Position numbers and translations under genes: made by a program. Positions 11,008 to 21,361 of a DNA stretch of 64,000 bases are shown here, one piece after another. This DNA comes from Brachionus manjavacas (Eukaryota > Rotifera > Eurotatoria > Ploima > Brachionidae), in the NCBI GenBank assembly GCA_019054805.1, contig JAHQIY010000003.1, positions 1,736,001 through 1,800,000 on the forward strand, in the 5' to 3' direction. A model generated the notes under the pieces. It was not told the origin of the DNA. It ran no database searches and was given only the letters and a program-made list of their open reading frames with translations. The first letter of the stretch is position 1. Each line of letters opens with the position of its first letter.

Positions 11008-11289
11008 AACATTGAAAAATATGTATATACTTTTACATTTTAATATTGATTTTATTTAAAAAAAATAAACAATAAAATATATTTGATAAAAAAAGTTTAT
11101 TTTAGAATTTTATTTCTAATTGGTTAATTATTTTAAATTTAATGAATTTTTTGAAAGTTTAATTAAAAATAATAAATACTTTTATCAATAATGATAAAAA
11201 ATTTTTTTTACCTTGAACATGGTATAAAAAAAGCATCTAGAATTAATTTTAAAATTAAAAATCATAGAATAAAAAAGCTTTAAAAATTA
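11008..11289. other. AT-rich spacer
   Basis: Contains AATAAA-type signals downstream of the chromodomain relic and nothing else recognised. Confidence 0.4.
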
Positions 11290-12367
11290 ATAATGAAAAA
11301 AACAAGTTTTAACCTCGTTAAATTAGTTAAAATTACTATTGATATCTTTGAAATTCATCAAATTGATCCAAGAGTATTTCCAAATCTATCAAGATGTTCT
11401 GATAATGTATGGTTTATAATTAGCAAACAATATTTTGGTTATAATGATTTTAAAAATTCGATGTTAATTTTTACTTTGTTTTAAAGAAATACCAATAACT
11501 ATGCCAAAATTATAGAGAACAAGATGAAGCATCCTTTATTAATAACAGAACCGAATGTGTCGAAAGATCTAAAAAAATGGATTTTGAGTTTGAAAAATCA
11601 GAATTTCAAAGCTTTAAAATCTCTGGTAGCAATTAAAAAAGCCTTTTAATTGATTTTGAGGAGGCCATGAACAAAAAACTTAACTAAGCTGGATTTAAAT
11701 GCTATTTTAGTTGTAGCTTCAACTGGTTTAAGATAAACAATTCATACAAAAGCAATAAAGAAATATGGTCTGGACTTATAAATGTATTGCTCCAAATTGT
11801 TCAAATTTTTTAAGACCTGTAATCAAAAATAACTCAGACTTTAAAACAATCGTCAATCTTTTATATTGTGACTCTTTCGATCACTGCCAAGTTAAAAAAC
11901 AAGTAAGTATAGTTGGAGAACAAAGAGAGGCACTTGGTTTGAGGCTAAAATCTGATGGAATATTAAATACTTATTATACAATCAAAATGTCGAGCATTGT
12001 AGAAAAAAAAAGTTATTTTCTAAAATTATAAATTATCTTTGCTTTTTAATTTATTAAATTTTATCTAATTGTTTGATTAATTAAGCAAATTCAATTCGAG
12101 TAAATACTTTGCACAAAATAAAGAATGAACTAGACAATCGCTTTCGACTGAGCCGAGATTTAATTTTTGACCTTCGAGCAACTAAAGTTCTTTGCAAAAA
12201 TTTAGGAATATCAACTAATTCCGAATTTTTGGGGTACGTCCATAACATTTCATTAGATCCTTATGGTTTCCTTTTAATGAGTGACATTCAAGGAATTTTT
12301 TAGGTTTTTAATATAAACATATCAATTTATCTTTAGAATTTTTAAAGATGAAAAATCTGGAATGCAA

Positions 12368-13470
12368 TTAAAATTTATTATCCTATCTGGTTCATCTTTG
12401 CAACAGGCAGTATTCAAAAAGATGTAGATGGTCAGAAAAAACCTCTGCTATTTTCAATTGTCTTTCATGCTAAAAAAAGAAAACAAATAATACCATTAGC
12501 AGAGTTTAATTCAACCGATCAAAGTTCGAAATCGATTTCAAGTTTCTTTCACTTCATCTACTATATTTTAGAAGAAAACACAAATAAAACACAATTTTCA
12601 ATTGCACCAATTATTGTTACTGATTTTCATGGACATAAATAAACGCAGTTTTAAGTGTTTTTTACAATTTTTCAATTAAAGAATATCTCGAATGGTGTTT
12701 TTTAAAATTATTAGGGAATTCTAAAGATAAAGCTGATATATTTATTCCAAAAACGAGAATTTATCTTTGCTCCACTCATTTTTTAAAATTAATTATAAAG
12801 AAGGCTCGGAAAATTGAAACTGAATCAAATGTAAGAAATTTTTTTATATTTTGCTTTACGATGCTACAAAATTCAATTTCAATAATGCAATTTAATAACT
12901 ATCTTTTAAATATATTAAATATTTTCAAAAATCCACACAATGATTCAAAAGTTTTATATTTTTTATCAGTAATGCGATTAGAAATTATGAAAGAAATTGA
13001 GATTTATATGATTTTTAAAGTGTTGAAGAAGAAGGTGATACTTCAGATAGATCTTACGATTTTTCTTTCGAAAAAGAAGCGATTACCAATAAAAGTCTGG
13101 AAACTTTTAAAAATTCTTCGCCTTTTACAAGCCATTAAAAAATTATCTTAAAAATTATGAAGAAAAGTTAAAAAATTCAGAAATCGAAAATAGTGGAAAG
13201 AATATTTCATTTAATCCAAAATTGTTCTGGTTTATAGAAAATCAGCTTTATTTACTGCCAATTTGGATTGGCTTAATAATCGAAAACTTCAAAAAAAATC
13301 ACCCAGCTGATTTTTCTGATTGTTTCAAAACACGACTTTCAAATAATCCAGTTGAAAATTATTTTGGAGTTTTAATAAACAGAATTTTACAAAACCGTAG
13401 AGTGTTTCCAAGTGAATTCGTCAGTTTGAATTTTCTTAGAATTAAATCTAAATATCTGGAAATTTACATT
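12368..13470 (+). pseudogene. MULE-like DDE transposase core
   Basis: The frame reads FATGSIQKDVDGQKKPLLFS, then IIVTDFHG (second acidic residue), a stop/frameshift at about 12640, then INAVLSVF, YLCSTHFLKL (a C-x-x-H motif) and, after another break, LSNNPVENYFGVLINRIL (the glutamate block, N-N-x-x-E). This spacing pattern is that of Mutator-like transposases, where C-x-x-H lies between the second Asp and the Glu. At least two frameshifts and several stops make it non-functional. Confidence 0.6.
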
Positions 13471-13739
13471 AATGATTCCAAATCTTATAAAGAAAATTCC
13501 GACTCAGTTATCAGAGAGAAGGAGAATCGGACAGAGAAAAAAGAAAAAAAACAAAAAAAACGTTTTCTTTATGAAATTGCACCAACAAAGGAAAAAGGAT
13601 TCTTTCTTAAAAATAAAGATATTTATAAAATTATTTATCAAGATATATTTGAGTTTGATTCAAAAGGGATAAACGATCAATTTTCAAGTAATCAATATAA
13701 AAATGTATCAGGCTTTATTAATGATTTTATCAGCAAATT

Positions 13740-14004
13740 TACCTGTAATAATGACGGTATGGAAATTGATGAATTAGATAAAAATGAATATGAAATGAAA
13801 CCTGAAGAATCTTCAAAAAATTCTGATGATTATGTGGAGAATAATAATATATGGAAAATATATTTCAAAAATAACAGCATGGAAATTGATGAAAAAGATA
13901 ACCAAAATGAATTGAAACCTGAACAAAATTCAATTAATTATGTTTTTTATGTAAACCTCCTTCAAGCGATTTCATGCGATCATGTTAGCTTTGAAAAATC
14001 ATAA
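13740..14004 (+). pseudogene. Acidic linker with an internal duplication
   Basis: Downstream of the transposase glutamate block the frame becomes acidic and contains a duplicated module: MEIDELDKNEYEMKPEE and, about 120 nt later, MEIDEKDNQNELKPEQ. The duplication separates the transposase from the OTU domain. Its role is unknown. Confidence 0.5.
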
Positions 14005-14052
14005 AGTTTCTTTACAAATAACCGGCAATTATTTATAGATCTAACTAAATAT

Positions 14053-14343
14053 TTGCGTTCGAGAAAATATTCAGTTCTTTATACCGATCAAAAAATTGAA
14101 AGCGATTCGCATTTTAATTTAATAATCGAATTAATTCCACTAAAAAATTTTGTTCCGATTTCTACCAGAGGAGATGGCAATTGCTTTTATCGCGCAATTT
14201 CATTTTGTATGTTTGGAAGATGTGATTTTTTTTATTTGTTTAAGATTGGGTCATTGTTTATATTACTCGAGTACCAAATTGTTTTCGAAAAGGTAATCAA
14301 AAAGCATTTTTATACAAGTGAACCAAGTGAACTAATTTTTTGA
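14053..14343 (+). pseudogene. OTU cysteine-protease domain fragment
   Basis: The frame contains PISTRGDGNCFYRAIS, the catalytic block of OTU deubiquitinases (D-G-N-C with the nucleophilic Cys). Only the N-terminal half is clear. A later piece near 14420-14530 (INIENHCFETFGELMDLF) may be a further exon after a short intron. OTU domains occur in several animal DNA transposons, where their role is not settled. Position and strand fit fusion to the upstream transposase. Confidence 0.7.
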
Positions 14344-14530
14344 TAAAAAAAATAAAATAAAATTAAAATAGTTATAAATAAAAGATTAGTTATAAATAAA
14401 AGATCAAAATTTTTTAGGTTTAAATCAAATTAATATAGAAAACCATTGTTTTGAAACATTTGGGGAATTAATGGATTTGTTTGTAAATTTTCGAAATTAT
14501 TTTGATATTGACTTTTATAAATTATATCTT

Positions 14531-15554
14531 TTATAATAAAAAACCAAATAAAGTTGAATTCTAATTTATTTTTCATTCTAAAATTTTGTATTTATTCGAG
14601 TTTCCAGAGGTGCCATAGTTACAACAGTGTAGTTCTAGTGGTTGCCGCCAATGGAAGTCTGTAAGTGATTTTGTTAGTCCTGTGAAAAAAAGTGACATTG
14701 AAATGGTGACAATATCAAGTTTGGATTTTTTTTTGTTTTCAAGTCAAGTCCGGCCTTTGACTTTGTAATTATTTAAAGTCGGGTTATAATTTTGTTTGTG
14801 AAACTGGAATATTGGGTTTTATATAATTCAAATTTACGAATAAAATATTTAAAAAGATTTTTAATTTTTTTTTTTTAATGAACGTAAACAAATAAAAATA
14901 AATATAAATTTATAAATATTATTTTTATTATTAATTTCAAAAAAAGATAAATGCGCTTAAAAGTAAAAAGGTCAATAACAAAAAATTAAAAATTTAAAAG
15001 TTTTGATGATAAATATCTAATTAAGAAAAAAAAAAGCAAACTGTTATCAACTCTGAAGTTTTTGAGATTTTCTCTCAAAGATTAACTTTCAATCAAGCTT
15101 TTAATCAAAGAATTAGATTCAGCATTAAAAGGCGAATAGACTGGAAAGCTTGATCAAGCAAAAAATCAATAATTAACAACTTAAAATTGCATTACCGTTG
15201 ATCGGAAACCAATTTCAGTGCTCTTTCAAGATACCATTTATCTTTTCGTCCATTTAATGTTAAATAAGTATTCCTTGAGTAAAAGTAAAATCGAAAGCTA
15301 ATCATAAAAATTGAATAGAAAATTTCAAAAATTTTGAGTTTTTAACAGGTAACTAAGCTCTTAAACTTAAAAAGATTAAAATCTTCAAAACTATTTAAAA
15401 ATTTAATTTCTTATTTTTGACTACTGTTTACAGAACCATTTTTACACAATTAGAAAAAAAATTATAGCGTTTTTACTTTTGTACTGTAATTTTTGTACTA
15501 ATATTTCCCATTGCCACTCATCTAGACCCTTTTGGCAAAAAATTAATTCCTTTA
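14531..15554. other. AT-rich stretch
   Basis: Only a small GC-richer patch at 14600-14770 stands out, with AAGTCAAGTCCGGCC similar in flavour to the AAGTCAAG-type ends of the MITE at 16924. No gene recognised. Confidence 0.4.
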
Positions 15555-15591
15555 AAAAAGGTTCTTTCTCGAATTATATCCCTAAGTTAAT

Positions 15592-15993
15592 TTTGACTCA
15601 AAAGAATTTAAAACAGATGAGGAAAAAGGTGAATTGTTTAAAAAAATATTAAGAAAAACATTTCTTCGGGAAAGTGATAATTCATTTGATCGGTCATTTT
15701 TTGAGCTGGTCGAAAAAAATATATCCGAAAAAGAGTATCTTAATTCGGAATTATACAAAAATGAAAATACATACTTCCCTAAGATTACCCTTAATGAATT
15801 AAAGAATATACTAAAAACTCTGAAAGATGACTCAGCTTTTGGCCCTGACAATATCAACAATCAAATGTTAAAAAACCTCCCTGAAACCTTTCTTCTTAGG
15901 CTAATTGAATTCTTTAATTTTTGTCTCGAGAATAAAGATATTCCTGACAGTTGGAAAATTTCTAAGATAACGATGATCCCAAAAAAACAATAA
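15592..15993 (+). pseudogene. LINE-C reverse transcriptase, N-terminal part
   Basis: Open frame through FPKITLNELKNILKTL, DDSAFGPDNINNQMLKNLP and IPDSWKISKITMIPKKQ, the RT block 0/1 signatures of CR1/Jockey-type LINEs. It ends at a stop at about 15991-15993, after which the frame shifts into KYRPISVTSCLGKILERI at about 16010-16060. Confidence 0.8.
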
Positions 15994-16194
15994 GCCATGA
16001 TCCATCAAAGTATAGGCCAATAAGTGTTACCAGCTGTCTGGGTAAAATCCTAGAAAGGATAATTAAAACAAGACTCTATTTCTGGAATCCAAAGGTTTCA
16101 TTAGTAAAGAAAAATCTGGTTTCCGACAACACCGTCGTACCTCAGACAACCTTGTGTTCTTAAGCCAAAAAGTATCTGAGACCTTAATTAGGTA

Positions 16195-16923
16195 AAAAAG
16201 TATGCTCCCTTTTCTTTGACATTTCTCAAGCCTTTGACAAGGTTTTGCATACCGGTGTCTTTATAAACTAAGTAAAACTGGAGTCCCACTCTATATTCCT
16301 GAGTGGGTAAAGAATTTCTTAAATAATCGAAAGTTTTTTATTAAATTAAATAATTTTGAGTCTACTTGTGGAGAAATAGCAATTGGCGTCCCCCAAGGTG
16401 CCGTTATTAGCCCTCTTTTATTTTCAATTTTTATTAATGACGTCCCAAAACAGGACAAAAAAAACAATTCTTACTCTTTATTATTTGAAGATGATTTAGT
16501 CACCTTCTTCATATTTAAGAAATATGGTAACATTTCCAAAGTTATAAATAGCTACTTAAAAAAAAGTCCAAACTTGGCTCAACGAATGGAGACTAAAAAT
16601 GGCTCCCGATAAGTTCTGTTACTTAATTTTTTCTGGAAATTCTTCAAAAAATCAGGTTTTAGCTCTTAATCTTCTTGGCAAGAAAATTCCATACTGTGAT
16701 TCTCCAATTTTTTTAGGTATAAAATTTGATGAAAGCTTATGTTTTAACTCTCAAGTCGAGTTTATCCGGTCTAGGTGTCAAGATAGACTAAATATTATCA
16801 AAATTCTGTCCCATAAATCATGGAAACTCAATGATAAAACTTTAGTAGGGGTGTTTAATGCTCTCATAGGTTCAATTATAGATTATAGTTTTTTTACTAT
16901 TAAACTAGTCTCAAAAACAAATA
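16195..16923 (+). pseudogene. LINE-C reverse transcriptase palm and thumb
   Basis: Shows SLFFDISQAFDKV (block A catalytic Asp), then in other frames IGVPQGAVISPLLF (block B) and LLFEDDLVTFF, where the usual F/Y-A-D-D box reads FEDD. It continues with WRLKMAPDKFCYLIFSG and FLGIKFDESLCFNSQ. Frameshifts separate these blocks and the FEDD change would affect the active site, so it is inactive. Confidence 0.8.
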
Positions 16924-17430
16924 TCAGATTTGTTTTTAAGTCACAAGTCTTAAGTCAAGTCAAGTCAATGACTTAAATTTTTTTTTTTTTTTAAATGTGA
17001 CAATTGTTGCTGATCGATTTTTTTATATACTTTTTCCAAACAAATACAAAATAAATAGAAAAAATTTTTTTTTAACTCTTTTATTCATTTTATTTTTAAT
17101 AGTGTTGATAAATTCACCAAATTTTTGATTTTATTTAATCGAAATAAAAAGTATTTCATCGTTTTCAAATGAAACGATTACAACCAGATTTTGTACAGCA
17201 CCAGCAGTGATATTTCTAGTTCGCGATATACTAGCAGTTAAAAAAAAAAAAAATTTAAGTCATGACTTTGACTTATGTGTTTGGAAAAAGTATATAAAAA
17301 AATCGATCAGCAACAATTGTCACATTAAAAAAAAAAAAAATTTTAAATCATTGACTTGACTAAAAAAAAAGAAAAAAAAAAATTTAAGTCATGACTTGAC
17401 TTAAAACTTGTGACTTAAAAACAAGTCTGA
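16924..17430. repeat. 507-bp foldback MITE inside LINE-C
   Basis: Inverted-repeat ends begin TCAGA-T/C-TTGTTTTTAAGTC and contain further AAGTCAAG/CTTGACTT words, then a second inverted block (GTGACAATTGTTGCTGATCG). The spacer is about 190 bp with no ORF. It splits the LINE-C thumb: the frame before is ISLVSKTNI-like and the frame after is FLEETKLDPI-like. The right arm holds an extra copy of AAATTTAAGTCATGACTT, so the arms are not simple. Confidence 0.85.
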
Positions 17431-17655
17431 TTTTTTATAACTTTCTTGAAGAAACTAAATTAGATCCAATATAATTAAGGCTAGAAAAACTGTTTATTAG
17501 ATACTTAAAAAATTGTTTTGGTCACAAAAACGCTTTGATAACAAGCCTTTCGAAAGAATACGTTGATGTCTTTGTTGAAAGCTCAAGAATACCTGACTTT
17601 AGAACTCCCTTGTCAATTGTCTCAAATTTGCAGCAGTGGATAATTCAAAGCTTGT
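17431..17655 (+). pseudogene. LINE-C RT C-terminal tail
   Basis: Frame with LEKLFIRYLKNCFGH, SLSKEYVDVFVESSRIPDF and LQQWIIQSL followed by a stop. It joins naturally to the segment before the MITE, proving the insertion relationship. Confidence 0.7.
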
Positions 17656-18617
17656 AACTTTTCTAAAATGTATTTGTAATTTGTTCTTTTTGAAATTATT
17701 TAAACTTTAACAATATTTAAAAATTCTTCATACAATGGTGAAAGGAGTTTAATTACTCAAAGCCATTTAAAAAATATATTTAATAAACTAATAAAAAAAA
17801 AATGTAGACCAGCCTTTTATTTTACGCGTTTTTTATTTAAATATTGAAAAAGTGATACATTCAAGCGTTTTAAATCTAATATGATCGTGTTCAGACTTGC
17901 TGGATCATATGCATTTGTAAATGTTGATCACTGAGAAATCTTTTGAGCGATGTATGAACAATATTTTATCATTTATTCAATTATTCAGAGAGTATTAATT
18001 TTGACTAATTATTCTTTAAAGACCATTCGACCATTCGATTATTCGAGTATTTTATTTTTCAACTGTTTTGAAGGAAACAATAATTCAAAAATCATATATG
18101 AAATTATTTTAAAACCAAAAACCTATATAAAATTGAATTTTTTTAATAATATGTTTCAAACAAATTATAAATTAAATATCTTTAATATTTAACTTTTAAT
18201 TCTATTTTAAATTAGAATTTTGCAACACTAGGACAAAAAGATCTTTTTTTAACTAATTCAAAATACACTTTGGGTAGTGTTAGGCTAAAAAGAAGGGCTT
18301 TTGTGCTGTCCGAGACCAGGACTTAAATAATTCTTAACAAAAAAAATCGTCATTGTCATTGTCGTCATAGAGAAAGTTTTGAAATCCGATAGAACATTGG
18401 ATGTATGTTTTTTAAGAATGGTGATGATCAACACAAGATGTATCCTTTAAACAAATATATTAATTTTTTTTGGTTTTTCTCATTTTCAAAAAGTCATTAA
18501 TAATTTGAGAATTTAGTAAAGGGGTAACAAAAAATAAAAAGTTTAAGTTTAAGCTATCTTTATTTTACGATTATCTCTTCTAAATAAAATGTTAAAACAA
18601 TATTTCCCATGTGAAGA
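17656..18617. other. AT-rich stretch downstream of LINE-C
   Basis: No gene supported. An open frame at 17950-18192 is low-complexity (Ile/Asn/Phe/Tyr) and looks like chance. A small patch at 18210-18330 has CAACACTAGGAC and GTAGTGTTAGG in inverted sense, possibly decayed hAT-type ends. Confidence 0.4.
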
Positions 18618-18737
18618 TTAGCATCCGCCACCGCAACCACCACAGTCGCCGCAAGCTCCTCTTAAGGTTCTTCTTGGTTTTTGCTCTTCACTGTTCACTT
18701 GAGTAGTGGTCGGGGCACTTGTAACTGGACTGTTCAT
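18618..18737 (-). CDS. Cys/Gly-rich microprotein, family member 2 (39 aa)
   Basis: Single exon, ATG at 18737, TAA at 18618. N-terminus MNSPVTSAPTTTQV, basic middle (EEQKPRRTLRG) and a tail with four cysteines (GACGDCGGCGGGC). It is nearly identical to member 1 at 3269-3382 in its first 27 residues, but the Cys/Gly tail differs in spacing, so the tail evolves by indel while the N-terminus is held. A TATA element is 62-68 nt upstream, and about 200 bp of promoter-side sequence is shared with member 1. Function unknown; no secretion signal or membrane segment is seen. Not a recognised metallothionein. Confidence 0.8.
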   Translation of the reverse strand: MNSPVTSAPTTTQVNSEEQKPRRTLRGACGDCGGCGGGC

Positions 18738-18798
18738 TTTGATTCGATTTTACTGAAAAAATTTTGTTAAGATGAAAACTCTGAATTCAAATGCATTT

Positions 18799-18805
18799 AT
18801 TTATA
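18799..18805 (-). promoter_or_regulatory. TATA box of microprotein gene 2
   Basis: Minus-strand TATAAAT, 62-68 nt before the ATG at 18737, in the position conserved in all five paralogues. Conserved upstream DNA extends to about 18930. Confidence 0.65.
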
Positions 18806-19100
18806 TGCAGTGTTTCTATTATGTCTTTTTTCCCTTAATTTAATAATTAAACAACTCAAAAAAGAATTCCAAGTATTCAATAAATTAAAATAATTTTATG
18901 TAGCAATTTTTGATTGTAATGGAAAAACAAATGACTATCTATAATTAAGCATTAAACATGATTGCTTTCAATTAAAAAAAGATATTTATTTATACTAACA
19001 ATAGACACCCACTTAACTTTAGCAAAAAGAAATAAAATGAAAATTCTTAAGGGCGCCTTTCAATAGAATCTATACGTTCTTTTAGTTTATTCATAAATTT

Positions 19101-19360
19101 ATTTCTTCAATTTTTCTCTTATTCGTTTTTTTTATTAAAAAATTATTTTGATTAAAATTTAATTTCAAGTTTCAAAGTAAATGAACAGGCTAGTACCCAT
19201 GCCTCATGAGACTGATTAACACTTCTTTATTTAATTGATTATTAAAAAAATATATATATTTATTTAATATAAAAATTTATAAAAATTGAAAATATTATTT
19301 CTTCAATTATTCTCTTTTTCGTTTTTTTTATTAAAAAATTATTTTGATTAAAGTTAAATC
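19101..19360. repeat. About 62-bp direct duplication flanking a LINE-A tail
   Basis: The segment starting ATTTCTTCAATT at 19101 recurs at 19297, about 62 bp long with few differences (shared CGTTTTTTTTATTAAAAAAT). Between them lies a LINE-A 3' end. The repeat is longer than a usual LINE target duplication. Confidence 0.7.
19186..19260 (-). mobile_element. LINE-A 3' UTR fragment
   Basis: Shares ACAGGCTAGT-A/G-CCCATGCC and TGAGACTGATTAACACTTC with the 3' end of LINE-A copy 1 at 363-425. Only the 3' UTR is present, so it is an extremely 5'-truncated copy. Confidence 0.75.
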
Positions 19361-19744
19361 TTCTAGATTTAAGCTTACTATTGAAAAATTTTTAATTATG
19401 GCAAAACTTCAAGTCATCATGAAAAGTTAAATTTTATAATTTAATCAAATAAACAATAGAAAGGCATTCAAGCGTGTAAAAGAAATTTTTTCTTGATTTT
19501 TTGTTTTGAATTGAAAATAAAGCTTTGCAATCAGAGCGAATATCTTTTTAAAAATGGATACCTATTTAATTGATTTAAATTTTGGTCAATTGAATAATTA
19601 AAATAAAGATCTTTATTAAAAATTTTTAGTCTTTTCTTTTACTTTCACCATTATGCCTTAAAAGCCCAACTTCATTAGTAGTCAAATTTGACCCTTAAAT
19701 AAATTTCCACAAAACAAATGTAATAATGACATCACCGACTCGAG

Positions 19745-19820
19745 CAGTGGCGTATCTTGCACCGAAAACTGGTGGAAGGATTTCTTTTCAGAACAAGGTC
19801 ACGGTTAATGACTGAATAGC
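19745..19820. repeat. Transposon terminus starting CAGTGGCGTA
   Basis: CAGTGGCGTATCTTGCACC is a typical 5' terminus of DNA transposons. A similar terminus in inverted sense, CCTGGCTACGCCACT, lies at 46351-46365, too far away to be its partner. No matching opposite end was found nearby. Confidence 0.35.
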
Positions 19821-19884
19821 AGATGTCGCTCTTTATTTCCTATTAAGTTAAGTGTTATTTTTTTTCTTTTTTTCTTAAATAAAG

Positions 19885-20338
19885 TTAAATAAGATAAAAT
19901 AAACTAAAAAGAAAAAAAAAGAATAAATAGGTGTAAGTAATGAAACGATAGCTTGAAATAGCTAGAGTTAAGATATGTTCAAATATTTGAAAGTTCAGGA
20001 AAAAATAGGCAGCAATTACACAATGGAGTAGGGTCCTCGATACATCTTGATTCGTAACAACAGACTTTTTTCTTTCTAAAAAAGACTCCACAACTTTTTG
20101 ATTAAGAAAATAAAGATTTTTTGTAGTGCTTCTTTGTTTTTTAAATTCTGATTGCTCATATATAAATAATTTATTGTTCTCAGTAAAATTATATATTCTA
20201 GTGTAAATAATTTAGCAAAAGCCTTCTCCTATATCTGTATCTGAATTAAATTCTTCTTTAATAAATGATGTTATTGTCTTGTTAGTTTTTTCGATCTTAA
20301 CTAATTTTCTTCCTCAAAAATGTTTTACTTGACAACGA
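19885..20338 (-). pseudogene. hAT-like transposase N-terminal remnant (tentative)
   Basis: Minus-strand frames TNKTITSFIKEEFNSDTDIG and VVTNQDVSRTLLHCVIAAYF followed by NFQIFEHIL resemble the N-terminal region of hAT transposases, in which an I-T-S-F motif precedes a helical region ending near a conserved Glu. Frameshifts are present. The part from about 20216 to 20338 is repeated at about 24778-24940. Assignment is by general resemblance only. Confidence 0.35.
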
Positions 20339-20652
20339 TATTTTATAAAAATTACAAAATTTCTTAGAATTTTTGAAGTCATTAGACTTTTTAGCCTCGA
20401 TTCAATTTTTTATTTAGTAAACCGGTCTAATTTACCCCGAAAATGAGTCAGATTACCCCGTTTTCTCACTACATTAGCCTAAAATTCACTAAATAACCCA
20501 AGTGTATATAAAAGCTCATTTATTAAAAATATTTATTTACTACAAAAATTAACGAATTTTAACAGATTTTCGATTTAAATTTAAAATAACTTAGATAAAA
20601 AATTAAAATAATTTAAGTCTGTCGATTTTGTATGTTTGATTTTGAACATAAA

Positions 20653-20808
20653 TTAACATGAATTGCATTTATATTCATTATAACAGTTAAATTTAAACTT
20701 TTCCGGAAGACAATCGTAACATGAGCATTCACAGTTTTCACAAGACCACTTATTAGAATTTTCTTTATCTTCTTCTATTTGTATTTGGCAAACATAACAA
20801 ATAATCAT
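20653..20808 (-). CDS. 51-aa Cys-rich protein with paired CxxC motifs
   Basis: Single open frame, ATG at 20808, TAA at 20653. Ten cysteines lie in a RING/zinc-ribbon-like pattern: C4-x2-C7, C23-x2-C26, C28, C30-x2-C33, C42, C48-x2-C51, with the last Cys directly before the stop. The spacing could bind two zinc ions, but it lacks the His of a classical RING and I know no family with this exact spacing. A TATA box (TATAAAAG) is about 100 nt upstream, and AATAAA signals follow about 110-130 nt downstream, so it has a full small-gene layout. It lies inside the insert in LINE-A copy 2 and could be an exon of a longer spliced gene with 21134-21361. Confidence 0.5.
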   Translation of the reverse strand: MIICYVCQIQIEEDKENSNKWSCENCECSCYDCLPEKFKFNCYNEYKCNSC

Positions 20809-20907
20809 TTTTTATTTTATTTTTTATTTTGAGTTAATTGTTAATTTCATTTTTTTTTCTCCTCTCTAATTCTCTTCTTTTCTTTTTTTTCTTTTTTCAA
20901 AAATAGA

Positions 20908-20915
20908 CTTTTATA
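20908..20915 (-). promoter_or_regulatory. TATA box for the 51-aa Cys-rich ORF
   Basis: Minus-strand TATAAAAG, about 93-107 nt before the ATG at 20808. It leaves room for a leader of about 60-70 nt. Confidence 0.45.
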
Positions 20916-21133
20916 AGCTATTTTAATCTCAAATTGTCTTCAAAGGTTGATTGTGTGAAAAATTAGAGAATTTGGGGGAGAAATGGTGTAACCAAATTAA
21001 TCATACTTACCTCCTTTTTTAATTAATTAGCCAGTTCGATAGTAAAAAAACATTCCTCAATTAAAAACAATTTTTTTATGATCATGGTCATGTTTGAAAA
21101 CCAAAAAGCAAAAATGAGGATTAGAATTTGAGG

Positions 21134-21361
21134 CTAATTCATGCTAAAATCAACATTGTTCAAATTACTAATTTGACTAAAATTCAAGTTATTCCACTTA
21201 TTACCCTTTTGAGACCGATTTCTAATCAGCTGAGAAATTTCCGGAATCGGACCATTCATAACTAGATAGAGATTGAAAAGATCTATAAGAATAATACGGG
21301 GTTTACATACTTTTATTTGACAGGTATCGAGATATTTGAAGGGTCCAAAAGTTTTCACCAA
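21134..21361 (-). CDS. Hypothetical 75-aa ORF upstream of the Cys-rich ORF
   Basis: Open frame with a non-random composition for this AT-rich region (MVKTFGPFKYLDTCQIK, then GPIPEISQLIRNRSQKG). No family recognised. A donor-like AAGTATGT lies inside it near 21310, and a stronger donor (AGGTAAGT) lies downstream near 21010. It may be part of a spliced transcript ending in the 51-aa ORF, or a relic of a transposon gene. Confidence 0.3.
   Translation of the reverse strand: MVKTFGPFKYLDTCQIKVCKPRIILIDLFNLYLVMNGPIPEISQLIRNRSQKGNKWNNLNFSQISNLNNVDFSMN

Larger units (their letters stand above)
11290..14530 (+). mobile_element. Degraded MULE-like transposon locus with OTU domain
   Basis: A series of plus-strand frames reads as one long, broken transposase gene: N-terminal pieces (11293-12303), a DDE-type core (12368-13470), an acidic repeat-bearing linker (13740-14004) and an OTU protease motif (14140-14215). 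Frameshifts, in-frame stops and probable short introns separate them. The order D, then C-x-x-H, then N-N-P-x-E resembles Mutator-like transposases. Terminal inverted repeats were not found. Confidence 0.6.
15555..17655 (+). mobile_element. LINE-C, non-LTR retrotransposon remnant
   Basis: Plus-strand LINE reverse transcriptase with many frameshifts, interrupted by a 507-bp foldback MITE at 16924-17430. The polymerase frame resumes after the MITE and ends at about 17655. The endonuclease region is absent, so the copy is 5'-truncated near 15555. Confidence 0.8.

Noticed and set aside
17950-18192. 80-codon ORF (plus)
   Set aside because: Low-complexity Ile/Asn/Tyr/Phe composition typical of chance in this base content.
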